From Parasponia andersonii (taxonomy: Eukaryota > Streptophyta > Magnoliopsida > Rosales > Cannabaceae): a stretch of DNA of 64,000 bases. The stretch covers positions 333,318 through 397,317 of the forward strand of contig JXTB01000134.1 of the NCBI GenBank assembly GCA_002914805.1. Direction: 5' to 3'. Numbering within the stretch: position 1 is the first letter of the stretch; every line of letters begins with the position of its first letter. The notes beneath the pieces were generated by a model. That model searched no databases. It saw only the letters and a program-made list of their open reading frames with translations, and had not been told where the DNA came from. The translations under genes were made by a program, and so were the position numbers. Positions 34,196-47,000 of the stretch are shown here, piece by piece.

Positions 34196-34206
34196 CCCTC
34201 CCCAAC

Positions 34207-34749
34207 TCAAGTTCGCGACGTCCTCGTCGTGCCATCGACTTTGAACTGCTTGATATGGTTTTTGAATTGCCATAATGCATCTTCATGCTCCCAGCTGGCC
34301 TCGACCTCGGGCAAATTCTTCCACTTCACTAAGTATTCCCAATAGTTAGGAAGACTACGTCGGCGGATCAAGCGATCAGCCAAAATACACTTTACCTCTT
34401 TGTCAAAAGAGGTTACCACCGTAGTAGGAGCCCTTTTAGATTCGCCCCTTGAGGGATCTTCCTCATCTCCATAGTAGGGTTTTAGCATGCTAACATGGAA
34501 GACATGGAAAATCTTTAACTTGGCAGGGAGTTGAAGCTTATAGGAGACCTTACCTATATACTTAAGTACCGGAAATGGACCCTCGTATTTGCGCACCAAC
34601 CCTTTATGTACCTTCCTCAAGGTTTTGAATTGTTGGGGCAACAATTTGATAAGGACTAAATCCCCCTCTTGATACTCAACGTGCCTCCTTTTTTTGTCGG
34701 CCCACTTCTTCATTTTTTTAGAAGCTTTGTTCAAGTAGGCTCTAGCCAT
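34207..34749 (-). pseudogene. Chromovirus integrase C-terminus and chromodomain
   Basis: Open frame of 180 residues with AYLNKASKKMKKWADKKRRH, GDLVLIKLLPQQF, LVRKYEGPFPVLKYIGKVSY and the chromodomain-like EYLVKWKNLPEVEASWEHED near the end. It overlaps the upstream integrase frame by 19 bases in another phase, so a frameshift separates the two. Confidence 0.9.
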
Positions 34750-35378
34750 TCTACTTGTTCATGCCATGCCTTAGCAAACTTGAATGCTGCAGGACTCTTC
34801 CTACCATAACTTGTCACTAAGGCATTTGGGGTCATAGGTTGTTGACCCATGAATATCTCGAAAGGACTCTTGCCCGTAGACTCGCTCCTCTGGAGGTTGA
34901 AGGAGAATTGGGCTAAATCAAGTAATCTTTCCCAATCTTTTTGATTGGCACTCACAAAATGCCTCAAGTATAACTCCAGCAAGGCATTCACCATTTCCGT
35001 CTGGCCATCACTTTGGGGGTAAAAGCTAGTAGAAAAGTTCAAGTCTGAACCCATCACCTTAAACAATTCTGTCCAAAACCTTCCAGGGAATCGGAGATCA
35101 CGATCACTTACGATGTTTGATGGGACTCCCCAAAGCTTCACGATATGCTTCATAAAGAGCCGTACAGTCTCATCGGCAGGACAATTAGGTGAAGCAGGTA
35201 TAAAAGTGGCATACTTGCTGAAGCGATCAATCACCACTATAATGCTGCCAAAGCCCTTCGACTTTGGCAGGCTAGTGATAAAATCCATGGAAACACTCTC
35301 CCATGGCCTCTCAAGAATAGAGAGAGTTCCAACTAATCCGTTCGGTGATTGTTGTTCTACATTATCTTGTTGGCACAC
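34731..35378 (-). pseudogene. Chromovirus integrase core
   Basis: Begins after the zinc-binding region (CQQDN) and runs through WESVSMDFITSLPKSKG, VVIDRFSKYATFIPAS, FPGRFWTELFKVMG and FYPQSDGQTEMVN. The catalytic DDE pattern is partly visible: aspartates in MDFI and VSDRD, while the usual glutamate position reads TEMVN. The expected HHCC zinc motif upstream is broken by stops (35400-35530). Confidence 0.88.
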
Positions 35379-35528
35379 AAAACAAGTTCGTACATAGGTC
35401 TCGACATCATCCCTCAGTTGAGGCCAATAGTAGATAGATTTTATAAGAGCAAGAGTACGTTTCTGACCTAGGTGACTAGCTCACAAGGAATCGTGTCACT
35501 CTTTGATAAACTCTTTTCTTAAGTTACC

Positions 35529-36047
35529 CTACTTACGCACATAGAGTCGAATGCCTTTGGCATAGAGAAGTCCGTTGCTCAGCCAAAAACATCTCGTCTT
35601 TCCTTCCGTTACTAGGGGTAGCAGGCTCTTTGCAAGAACATCGTGTTCTAGTCCTTCCTTGATTTTCTCTATCAAGGTGCTATCGGGCCTACTTAAGGCA
35701 GCCAGCTTTGCCTTTCTGCTTAGAGCATCTGCCACCACATTGGCCTTCCCAGGCTTGTATTCCAGCTTGTAATCAAATTCTGCCAAGAAGTCTTGCCACC
35801 GAGCTTGTTTGGAACTCAACTTTTTCTGAGTTTGAAAGTAGCTTATGGCTACGTTGTCAGTCATGATCGTGAAGTGAGTACCCAACAAGTAGTGTCGCCA
35901 CACCCTTAGGTAATGAATGACTGAAGTCATCTCTTTTTCTTGTACTGTGTAGCGTCTCTCGGTGTCATTGAGCTTGCGGTTTTCATAAGCAATTGGACGC
36001 CCTTCTCGCATTAGTACTCCGCTAATAGCAAAGTCAGAGGCATTCAT
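35529..36047 (-). pseudogene. Chromovirus RNase H domain
   Basis: Contains MNASDFAISGVLMREGRPIA, RRYTVQEKEMTSVIHYLRVW, HFTIMTDNVAISYF and EYKPGKANVVADALSR. These are the standard Ty3 RNase H motifs. It is separated from the reverse transcriptase by stops at about 36060-36290. Confidence 0.9.
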
Positions 36048-36287
36048 ATATAGTTCATATGCCTTTGAGTGATCAGATAAGTTAAGAATCGGCTCTTCGT
36101 TTACCGCCCTCTTTAAGTCTTCGAAAGAAACTTGACACTCAAGTATCCATTCCTAAGACTTATTCTTCTTGAGCAGGTTAGTAAGTAGTGCTTCTCTTGC
36201 TGAGTAGGACTTGATGAACTGCCTATAATAATTCACAAGTCCGAGGAAGGATCTTAACTCTGGCACCTTCGTAGGAGGTTCCTACTC

Positions 36288-37146
36288 TTAGATGGCTTGC
36301 ACCTTAACTTCATCCATCATAAGTTTTCCATCCTTTATCTTATGTCCTAGGAACATCACTTTTTCTTGGGCGAAGGAGCACTTCTCCTTCTTGATGAATA
36401 GTTGGTTTTCTCTCAAGACCTCGAACACCTTCCTCAAATGTTTTAGGTGTTCTTCAATGACCTTGCTATAGATGACTATATCATCAAGATAGACTACCAT
36501 GAACTGATCGAGGTAGGGATGAAATAACTTATTCATGAGGGTGCAAAAAGTAGTAGGTGCATTGGTAAGACCAAATGGCATGACTAAGAACTCATAAGTA
36601 CCATACCTTGTCACACACGTGGTCTTAGGCTTATCCTCCTCTGCTATGTGCACTTGATAGTACCCCGAGCGTAGATCAAGCTTTGAGAAGCATCTAGCGT
36701 TCCCAAGTTGATCGAATAAGTCAGCAATAAGCGGAATGGGGTACTTGTTCTTCACCGTCACCTTGTTAAGAGCCCAGTAATGAATGCACATCCTTAATGA
36801 GCCATCTTTCTTCTTCTAGAATAACACTAGGGCACCGAAAAGGAGCTTTGGAGGGCCTGATGAAACCTGCATCAAGGAACTCCTTTAGTTATTTCCGGAG
36901 TTCCGCTAACTCCGGAGGGGCCATTCGATAGGGACTCATTGCAGGTGGCCTCATGCCTGGCTCAAGCTTGATTTCATGATCTACCTCCCTCCTAGGTGGA
37001 AGTTTCTTAGGCAGGGCATCAAGTATCACATTTTTGAATTCATCCAAGACAGTTTGTACCTCCATGGGTAGGTTACCTTGAGGTTCCAACTCTTCATTAT
37101 CGTGCTCCTTTAGGATGGCCAAGTAACTTTCCTCCTCTTTTCTCAA
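36288..37146 (-). pseudogene. Chromovirus reverse transcriptase
   Basis: Two open pieces split by stops. The N-terminal part (37146-36889) has DALPKKLPPRREVDHEIKLE and SPYRMAPPELAELRK. The main part (36791-36288) has KNKYPIPLIADLFDQLG, SKLDLRSGYYQVHI, FGLTNAPTTFCTLMN and the catalytic YLDDIVIYS, intact. Confidence 0.93.
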
Positions 37147-37353
37147 GCCCTTCTTGAATTAAAGTGCAGAGAGTACTTTATTTCCTACTTTTTTGGACTG
37201 CTCCGTTGGTACCACACAAGCCTTTTCACCATCCATAATGCACATAGAGTCGGCAAAAGGAACATGGAATGCCCACACTATATCAAGGAATTCCAAACCA
37301 AGCACTACTGTGAAATCATCTATTGGCACTACTGATAAGTCGACTTGGCCAGT

Positions 37354-37593
37354 CTATGCACTTAGGCTAGCCTTAACACCATGAACAATCCCATGGATGG
37401 GGCATGCTACTAAGTTCACTGCCTTGAGGGAGCCTCCTCCATTAGACATCGTCAAGCCCAATCGCCTACCTTCCTCAATAGAGACGAAGTTGTGGGATGC
37501 ACCCGTATCAACCAAAGCTTTAGTGGCTTTGCCATTGATTGTTACATCCACAAAAAGTAGGCCCTTAGCTTGTGACTTAGGGGACGACCGCAA
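37354..37593 (-). pseudogene. Chromovirus aspartic protease
   Basis: Carries the protease motif KALVDTGASHNFVS in a frame bounded by stops. The active-site D-T-G is intact. Confidence 0.88.
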
Positions 37594-37599
37594 GGCATT

Positions 37600-38844
37600 A
37601 AGGAGTTACAAGGAACCAACAAGTATACCACCATTTTCTCTATTACCTTCTTCTTGGCTTGGCTCGGAGGCAATTAAGGCATTGAGAGCTTTCTTCTTAG
37701 GACACTCGCGTGCCTAATGTGGCTCATCGCAAAGAAAGTACTTGACTCTTGGCTTGGAGAAGTCACGATCTTCCTTCTCTTTGCCCTTGTCTTTGTGCTT
37801 GTAGGAGGAACTATCTTTGTTCCATTTTCCTCTTTTTGTTTGCTCTCCCCCACTCTTTGCTCCACCACCCTTCTTGTCTTTAGCCTTAAAAGGGTCCTTG
37901 TTGGTAGAGTAATTAACAAGGCTCTCAGCTACTGCAATAGCATCGGCTAAGTCTTGGACGCCACGACGTTTGAGCTCTAACTTGGCCCAGTTCTAAAGAC
38001 CATCCATGAACAACAATAGGGCATCTTTATCTGAAGTGTCAGGGACTTTGAGCAAGAGTATGGTAAATTCTTTCACGTAGTCTCTAACACTACCAGATTG
38101 TTTGAGGCGACAAAAACAGCCTCTTACCTCTTCTTCGGCATTCTCGAGGAAGAATTGCCTTTTTAGCTCTCTTTTGAAGTCCTCAAAGGTAGCTATAGTG
38201 CACACCCCTCATTGGTGCATCTCCCTATATCTCTGCCTCCACCATAATATGGCAGTATCGGTTAGATACAAGGTAACATTACGAATTTTACCGGCATCAT
38301 CCGTCACACCGGTGGCCTCAAAGCATTGTTCGAGTCCCCATAGGAAGTTCTCAACTTCCCTAGTATTAAGAGTACCATTAAAGGTCTTTGGTTTAGGTAC
38401 CTCAACCTTCCTTGCCTCAATGGTTGTTGTGGTGGTCACCCCCGTGGCCACCGCTCGCTTGCACAAAGCAAGATCACTACCCATCTCATCTACTCTAAGT
38501 AAAACATTACTGAGTTTTCTTTGGAAAAGATCTCGTACCTTGGCAATCTCTGAATGAAGGGACTCGATCTCATGCCTTAAGTCGGCCTCTAGCCCACCAA
38601 GCGCACCTTTGATGCCGCTGTAGATCTCTGTATCCTCGGTCTCCAAACCGTCGCAACGGCCATCTAGATCGTCTACACGCTTGCCCAATGTACCCAAGTT
38701 GGACTCTAGTCGAGACACTCTAGCCTCCAAGCTAGTCACCTCATCCCTTGACTTGTCGCAGGTAGCACCCTTCTTCCCTTCATCACGCCTATGTTTAGAA
38801 GTACCAACTTCGACGGGGTCAGGAGTTGCAGCCATAGTCTTCAT
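37600..38844 (-). pseudogene. Chromovirus gag
   Basis: The N-terminal half (38844-38209) has heptad-like regions (SLEARVSRLESNLGTLGKRV) and then KPKTFNGTLNTREVENFLWG and WWRQRY, typical gag. The frame resumes after a stop with FKRELKRQFFLENAEEEVRG and SVRDYVKEFT (38205-37993). The CCHC knuckle reads YFLCDEPH-stop-ARECP, so its first cysteine is lost. Several stops interrupt the frame. Confidence 0.88.
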
Positions 38845-38898
38845 TTAGATAATGGAACCACCAAGATATAATGAGCAAACAAAGCTCTGATACCACGC

Positions 38899-39553
38899 TG
38901 TCATGACCCTAGTCTCAAACTAGACAATCGTGCGATACTTAGCATAGTTCATCGCACTAAGTCAGCCTACCAATACTCAAGAAAGGAACTTAGAGTAAGC
39001 TATTGAGACAAAGTGGTAAGGATGAGAGAGTTTATGTGAATGAAAGCTTTGTATTACTCTTAGAATGCTTAAAACTCTCACAAATAGACTTGTGTACAAA
39101 TAAACCCAATGAGTCCTTTATATAGGCAAAGCCTAAACCAACCAAGGGTTAGGATCATGCCAAGTGGCATGATCTTACAAATGGTCTAGATTATTCTCAA
39201 CTAAAGTTATCATATCTACAAAGATATTTACATAGAGAATTCTAAAACAAAACATGGTCTAAATCCTTCTAAGAGGTTCACCCACCATCTTGGCTCTTCT
39301 AAGTCATTCTAGGAGTTTCTAGGACCGTCCAACCCATCTAGCACCATCCGGCCTTGTCTAGAGCCTTCTAGGACTTAGTAGCACCAACTAGAGTCTTCTA
39401 ACATGGCCAAGACCTCTTTTGATCACTCTAGAAGTGTCCACCACGTTCTAGGGTCTTCCTTCATCTTTTTGGGTGAGCAATATATATAGAGGACCTTAAA
39501 GCCATGAGCAACAATATTTGGATTTTTTGGAGCCAAATGAGCGGGGCGTAACA
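38899..39553 (-). repeat. LTR of Ty3 chromovirus (5' LTR in element sense)
   Basis: 655 bp, TGTCATGACC...GGCGTAACA, partner of 33541-34195. The tRNA-iMet-type primer site lies directly inside it at 38884-38895. The right flank begins AAGT. Confidence 0.95.
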
Positions 39554-42500
39554 AAGTGCTGCATATTTGGGTCCTAAGAATTAAGGGGAACTGGTTTTAT
39601 TTTGGAAATTCCCTTATTTTCTTTAAATTTTGCCATATGCTTGCTTGAAAAAATAACAACCTAATCGTAGAATTGTAAGGCTAAATTTTATTGGAAAAAT
39701 ATTACTAAGTGGAAACTTTATTAAAATTAAGAAAGTAGTAAATGCCAAGGGGAGGCTTTGTCAAAATTAAAAGTCAAGAATTAAGAAAAAAAAAAAAGAG
39801 ATTCTGCCAAATTTGAAATTTAGAAAATAATGAATATTACTATAAAATACTATTAAAACTAAAAAAAAAGAATAATAGATTTTTCTATAAAGAAATTCTG
39901 CCAAAATGAAAGAAAAAGTTAAACAACAAATGCATAAATTTTGTCAGAAAACAACAAATTCGAGTTTTTGCTAATAATAGAGATTAAAGATTAATTCTAA
40001 AATTTTATTATAACAAATGCTATAGGGTAGACTGTTTTAAAAGATAATAGTAGATTAAAAAGTTAGCTTATACAACATCTAAGTAATTGTTCACTTACAA
40101 CATAGTTCATATTTTTAGATTATATTTTTAAGGCAAAATATTTTCGTGTTTTCAAGCCGCTACATTATGTTTTCTACATTTATTTTTTCAATTTAAAGTT
40201 TTATTTATAGCATGCCTACTAGTTTTTTTAAAAAAAAAAAATTGGTATAAATTTGCTTATGATAGGCCTAGGTCATAAGAACTAACTATTTGTGCACAAA
40301 TAATATCTCGTCAATTTAAAGTAGAAGTTTCTTGGGAGTTTCCTACTAGACCTTAGAGAATGTGCTCCCCAGACTTAAGACTAAAACTTTCTATTGAGAT
40401 AAAGATAAGAATAAGAATAGAGGCATAATCAATATACCATAAAGCTTTCAAGATTTCTTTATAACTATTAATTTTCAGTAAACAACTTTCAGAAAAAGAA
40501 TATTTTTATGTATATAAATATAAGATTTACTTATTGAGATTTCTCATTAAGTTATAACTGTGTTGTTGATAACTAAAAAGGAAACTAGAATTAGACAATT
40601 AATAAGATGATAAGAGTGATTGCAGTTATTGTCAAGAAGTAAGGGGAGAATGATTTTGTTATACTAAAAATATTTGATAGTAGCACTATATACCTTCTGC
40701 ATTATGTGAATTAAAATCTAATGAAAAGGTACCATTTTTACTTTATTTTCTCTGTTCAAGTTTAAATTTATTAATATTTTTTATTAAAAAAAAATAAGTG
40801 ATAGCATCTATCTAAATTACCAGAAAAAGCCTTTGATTAAAATAAAATTTTCACTATAAGACTTATAATTTAAGGAGACGTTACAAATAACCACCCAAAT
40901 AGTAAACTAAAAGTGCATTTGTTAATTTGAAGTCCCCATTCTAATAGTCTAGACAAGTTATTTTCTCTTATACAATATGACATATGATAATCTTATAACT
41001 GTAAAAGTGGCTATGTCAAAGATAAAAGGAAAAAAAAAAAAAAAGGCATATAAATAGAAATCTAAAAACAATAAATGAAAACTAAAGTACAAATACATAT
41101 AATTTATATACAATAATTAAAGATTAACATAGTGATTATTGTAAGAATAGAAATGCATACATATTATCAGATAAGTTAAAAGTAAATTTTCTTCTAAGGC
41201 ATAAACTGAGAATCAGTAGCCATGCAATTGCTAAAATTTTGATGATAACAATCATAAAATAACTTTGTATACTCCTTTTTCTGTTTCTTTTTATTTTTCA
41301 ATCTCATAATAAAATTTTTGTACTCTTTTTCATGTGCTTCTTTATACTTTATCAACTCTTACATACAATTATTATGTGACTCCTTGTGGTATTCCAACAT
41401 CTTAAAAGTCAATATTGTATTGGGCGATGATATATGATCTTCAATGAAGTGGGGTAAATATAGTTTAGAAAAAAGTTTTTGTCGAGATAAAGGTGAAAAA
41501 GAAGGAAGATTGGCAACTACAACTAGAATAAAAATACTTGACATTACTATAGCCATGGTGATGTATTTTGTACTATTACGGTTTATAGACCTCATTTCTT
41601 TTTGTTTGTTCAATGAACTACTTAACATAGTATTTATTTTTATTTTTTTGACTCTTAATATAATAATTTACTTGTTTAATTAATTATATCTAGCATTATT
41701 GCTCTTTGTATGAAGCTAATTTAAGTCTAACGCCCTTATTGAGACTCGAAATTCACTAATGGTTAAAAATGGTAGTGTATATATTTAAGTTTTTACCTAA
41801 ATAATACATAAGTATTAATATGCATAATTGTTTAAATGTAATAAGAAATTATAAAACAATTACTTGAATGCCTATTTTTATAACATATTAAATATCAAAT
41901 AACACTTTTAAATATGACCTTATTAATTTGACATCTTTAATTAAGCTATTACGAGTATTAAAATAGTCATATAATAAATATTTAAATAAGATAGCATATG
42001 TATTTGAAGGACTTTTAGACAATAGTTTGTTTAAGTTAAAATATATTTAGACAACTAATTATGTTAAAAAATCTTATTTTGTAAGAAGAAATATTGTTGA
42101 AAGTTATTTATAAGATAATTTAAATGACTATTGAAATAAATGAAAATATTTTAATTTGTGGGTACCATTAGTGGTCGTGTCTTCACTTGAGTAAATTAAG
42201 ATTTAACTTAAGTATTTTACTAAAAGTTCAAAGTTATGAAAAGTATTTGTATGCATTCAGCATTTACACTTGTAATTATGCCATAAAAAGATGTCATTTT
42301 ATTTATAGATAATAATATTTTAACAATAACACAATTGCAAGTATATTTTATATTAATTATACTTAGCTTTGTTTATATTGTTTACTATAAGAATTCATGA
42401 ATTATTAGTTAATAACGAATTATATATTTAGAGTTTGTTATTTGTAAGAGATATAATTTTTATTTAAATATAGACAATTATTTATAATTTGTGAAAAAGT

Positions 42501-43605
42501 TGGCGCTTTGTTTATGCTAGAAATTGTGGTGTGGCATATCTCAATAGGAATGATAATCCTTCAAGAATAAAGGACTTTGATTTTAGTTTTTATTTTGCTT
42601 TATAGAATAAGTAGTATATAATACATGTTTAATTTATAACTATTTGTAACTGTAAGCCACAAAATACAACTGTTGATAACTAATACAATATTTTCTATAA
42701 ATATAAATGTTATTTTGGATTCCACATTTTGACTACTTGAATGGTCTTAGGTTGGTTACTTTCTCTCTTCTTCATATATAAGTTCCATATCAAATTCCCC
42801 TATATTATTTTGAAGTTTGAAAAAAATATCAAAAGTTTTGTAGTATTTTTCTTCTCATGTTAGACAAAGTAAAGAGTTTTTAGTTCATATATTTTTGTAC
42901 TTTAATGACATATTCCGAAGACAACTTAGTTATTTCACATCTAATAAATTTTGCAATAAGAAAATAGTAACCTTTTACATTTTACCTTATTTTTCTCAAT
43001 TGGTATTGGTTGTCATTGCCTTTATAATTAGATTGATGATAAGGCATTGAGAGAGTAGTTCTAAAAAGTTAATATTCCTCAATAATCTTTTTCCAAGCTT
43101 GCTTGGATATGCTATAAAGATACTTATGATATGAGACTTCTAGATGTATTTTTTTCTTATGAGCCACGTAATTTTCACCCAATTTATCTTTTATTCGAGA
43201 AAATTAGAGATGTATCATATATAACAAAAAAAAGTATAATATTTATCCAGCATATCTTTATTTACTCGATAAAGTATTATATCCTTATTTTAATATATTG
43301 AATATCCTTAATTTTATTTAATATTTTCATGTTAATTTTTATACTATGCATGATTGTTCTTGTTTTACTTATGTTTTTCTAAGGCCTGGGTATCATATAT
43401 CTAATTTTTAACTTTCATTACAAAAATATGTGAAAAAAATACTAGTAAGAAATAAATAAAATTATTGTAATTATAACTGACCTATATTTAAAGAGATGCT
43501 TACATATATGTACTAGAGATGCACCAATTAAGAGATGTATTAGTATGATTATTATGTATGCTAATTATGAATGAGTTATTGTAATTTTTCTATAATAATA
43601 GGCAA
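39554..43605. other. Gene-poor AT-rich desert, part 1
   Basis: About 4 kb of very AT-rich sequence with homopolymer runs. The only sizeable open frames (around 41359-41683, both strands overlapping) show no recognised domain. No RNA gene or structured repeat was seen. Confidence 0.45.
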
Positions 43606-43860
43606 AGCTTTTAACAACGGTTCTGGGATAACTATAATTAAAAGTGGCCGACCACCAATTGCCTACTAAGAAAGCTCTACCAAAAAAGACATTTGGAGTA
43701 TACGAGATAGATGCTTTTAACACTTTAGTAGCTTAAGTGGCTACTCTTTCTAAGCAATTAGTAAATAGCCATCTTGCAGTTAACTCTATTCAAACTCTAC
43801 CTCCAAAATGTGAGGACAATGAGAATATAATGAAGCCTCCATATGTTTATCCATTAATGG
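43606..43860 (+). mobile_element. Ty3-type gag relic
   Basis: The frame 'GVYEIDAFNTLVA-stop-VATLSKQLVNSHLAVNSIQT' (about 43696-43795) matches the linker region of plant Ty3 (Athila/Tat-type) gag, usually GxYELDAxxALxAQVAxLxKQ, ahead of the zinc knuckle. The preceding bases encode a WPT-like piece, also typical. No LTR or polymerase part was found next to it. Confidence 0.6.
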
Positions 43861-43969
43861 TGGTTCTTTTGAAACTATTGTTATTGGTTTACTTTTGATG
43901 TTGATTAAAAATCACCATTACGAGTGTCAAGTATTGTTTATTATTATACTTATAAAGATGATAGTTTCT

Positions 43970-44037
43970 AACTATAGTTTGGAACCCTTTAACAGTGGTT
44001 TTTAACCGCCATTAAATGGATTTTTTTTAAGTAGTGC
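43970..44037 (-). mobile_element. CACTA-type transposon end (one side only)
   Basis: Read on the minus strand from 44037, the sequence begins CACTACTTAAAAAAAATCCA and continues 'tttaatggcggttaaaaacc' and 'actgttaaagggttcc'. A CACTA terminus followed by inverted GGCGGTTAAAAACC-type subterminal motifs is typical of En/Spm elements. The opposite end was not located. Confidence 0.5.
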
Positions 44038-47000
44038 CCAATGAAACTCAACGTAATTAGAAATTAACTCATAATTTTTTTATAGGACCTATCACTTTTA
44101 ATTTTAAACCACTCTACTATAGTTCCAAAGCTGTAATTTTATTTAACTATGTTACAAAAATTTGGTATTAACTATTAGATATAGTTATGTATCGGAGTAT
44201 CAAATTTTATTTTCCATTTTTCTTTTTGATTATAAGTTGTCCATATTATATATTATCAACACATAGTATGACAAGTTGAATTAGGTGTGATTAGTCAGTT
44301 TGTGGAAGTTATTCTCCAAAGCCTAGTGGATGACAATTTTATTTTGAAAGATTATAGGAATCTTTATAAATATATAGATGTTTCTATTCAATTTTAAATA
44401 GCTGTGTATTTATATTTGAAGTTGCTTGGTACAAAAATGAGATTTTTATATCTTTATATAGAATTCAAATCGCAAAAAAATCTAATTGCTAAAATCGCAC
44501 ACCATGCTAAAATATCTTGCATGTAGATGATCATGATTCAGTAAAGGTCAACTTCTAGATTTAATGACACTACTTTAAGTAATTTATTGCTAGAAATATT
44601 ATTTAAATTAATGTTTATGATTGATAAATTTTAAATTATATACTTTTCTCGTGTAATTAGCTAAGTCTCCTTACTCTAAAAAAAAACTTATCTGACAAAC
44701 GTAATGCACTTTGTTATGAAGGGAGTTAGAAATTAATTAAAGAATTATTTCATGTCTTCATCTAATATTTATGTTTTAACTGATAATATTGCTGAAGAAT
44801 GTTAGTCATTATAATTTCACTTGAGTAAGTTGTCTTCATAATTGACTTATGCATAATAGCTTAATTTGTTCTATATAATTGAAATTTAATGCATTTCGTT
44901 GCTAATAAATAAGTTTATTGATGTATGTATGTATATAAGTATGAATTTCAAAGCCTAGCTTCTTGTATGATTTAAACTAGTACTCACTAATCTTTTAATT
45001 TAACTTTGGTGCTATATAGGCATATAGAATGATAATAACATGAAGGACCAATAGCTTTCGAAACAACAAGCCATGAATCTGTTATTGCCTAATGCTACCT
45101 TCTTGTGTGCCTTCGTTATCCTACCATGTGTCTCGTAACTGAAAAAATAAATAATTGAAATTGTAAAGATAAGATTAATTTCTAGGTACTGCTCTTTTTA
45201 TCATTATACCATTATGTATAATCGTCATTGCTATTTCGCGATGATGATCCTGTATTTATTTTCTTGAATAACAATATTTATATTTGAAATATTACTTTAG
45301 ATTTCTATTTTAATTTAACTTAATTAGGATTTATTCACGTATTTCATATTTTTAGCCACATAATTTTATATTTTATTCTTATATTATATATATTACCTAC
45401 ATATTAAATAACTTTTACTGAAACATTTTGATAGATGATATGTATTAATATGTCATAAAGTAATCTACATTACCTGACACTAGTGTGCTAGGTATTTTTC
45501 CACACCATATGCCAAGTTAATTACCTTGGGTTTGTTAAATACCACAGAATTATAAGTGCACAATGCCAGTTACAAGTAATAAAATGATGGCAAGAGTATA
45601 TCCTACAAAGATTGCTTTTACTTCTATGCTAATTACTAAAATTGTAATGATTCTAAGATTATCTAGACAAGTAATATTTGAGACAAATAAATGAGAAAGA
45701 TTTATTAAAAGATGATCTATGCCGTCAAAAATAGGTTCTGGATGTAGAACAGGGCACTGCGGCACTCTAAAAAAATTTCAACATCCTCGAACTTGCGTTG
45801 CGGTGCCATTTAAATGGTGCTACGGTACTACAGCCTCGTGAAGCTGGCATTGATGTACCACTAGCTAGCACTGCATCGCTAGCTCTCGGTTCTTTTGGGT
45901 ATTTTGGCTCCTTCTAGTGTATTTATGTGGCACTGGGACAATATTTTTTGTGTCTACTTATTCTTTTTAGCTCCTTTTTGACCCTCATTAGCATTATTTC
46001 TCATTGTTTCATTCTCCTACACACAAACACAAATAAAATATCCAAATAACACTAAATTAACAAAAAAAAAAATTATTTTTCAAAGAAATATAGCAAAATA
46101 GAAAAGTATTAAATAACTCCATTTTCATGAAGTTATCATCAATATCCACATCACTAAGGGTGTATATCAGTCTGGTTGGTTCAACTTATACTAGTTTTTT
46201 GGGCCAACCAAATAAGCTAAGGTCTGCTAATTTTTCAGCTTAATAGAATCTAATATAGCCCTTTAATCGACCTGGGCCTTCTATTATCGGCCTCAAGTTT
46301 AGTTAGGTTGAGTCGGTCTATCAGCTTAAAGGCATATTTTTAATTAAAAAATGTTAGAAACAGGTTATGGACCTAGGCTTTTTATTAAGTGAAGCTGGGC
46401 TTACTTTTAAGGGAAAAAAAAATGTAATCTATTATACTTTGGACTTGGACTTACTCTTTTTTTTTGGGTTAAGAAAGACTTACTCTTCATTTCCCAAACC
46501 TAATTATATCAAATATAAAGTTAAAACTAATATATTAATTATATACAAAAACTAGAAAACATAGATAATACTAACATAAAACTATGCTACTGAAATACTA
46601 AGTCCACTGATGAGGAGTTTATTTATACAAATCAAGTATTTTTCTTTTTCTTTTTCTCTACTCTAATCTCTATAAAAATTTGTATTTGGAATATTTTATG
46701 ACATATTTTCATTTATAAATTTCTTGATGAGATTAGTTATAGATTCTATTATGTTTGGCTAGATTTGATATGCTAGGAGTTGATGTACCCGTTTTAAATT
46801 TTGTTTGGATGATTTTGATAAATTTTGGTCTATTTTCTATTTCGAATTTATTTATTTGGGTTGCCTAAATATATTCATATTTCGATAATTCTGGTACTTA
46901 ATAATAAAAAATTAAACACACAGTCCTCACAGGTTCGATATTACACTCTCTCTATATTACTTGTAAACGACCTGTGTACTTATGATAAATTGTTTGGTTA

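Larger units (their letters stand above)
33541..39553 (-). mobile_element. Complete but inactivated Ty3/gypsy chromovirus, minus strand
   Basis: Two 655-bp LTRs bound a 4.7-kb interior. A 4-bp AAGT flanks both outer ends (33537-33540 and 39554-39557). The primer site TGGTATCAGAGC (minus sense, 38884-38895) is complementary to initiator tRNA-Met. Interior order in element sense: gag with coiled coil, degenerate CCHC knuckle, protease, reverse transcriptase, RNase H, integrase, chromodomain. That order and the C-terminal chromodomain place it in the chromovirus group. At least ten in-frame stops and a frameshift at the integrase/chromodomain join mean it cannot encode a working polyprotein. It sits about 1 kb upstream of the glutaredoxin-like gene start. 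Confidence 0.95.

Noticed and set aside
41359..41683. Overlapping open frames on both strands in the AT-rich desert
   Set aside because: Short, no recognisable domain, composition like the surrounding DNA. The minus-strand frame has some polar/hydrophobic alternation but not enough to call a gene.
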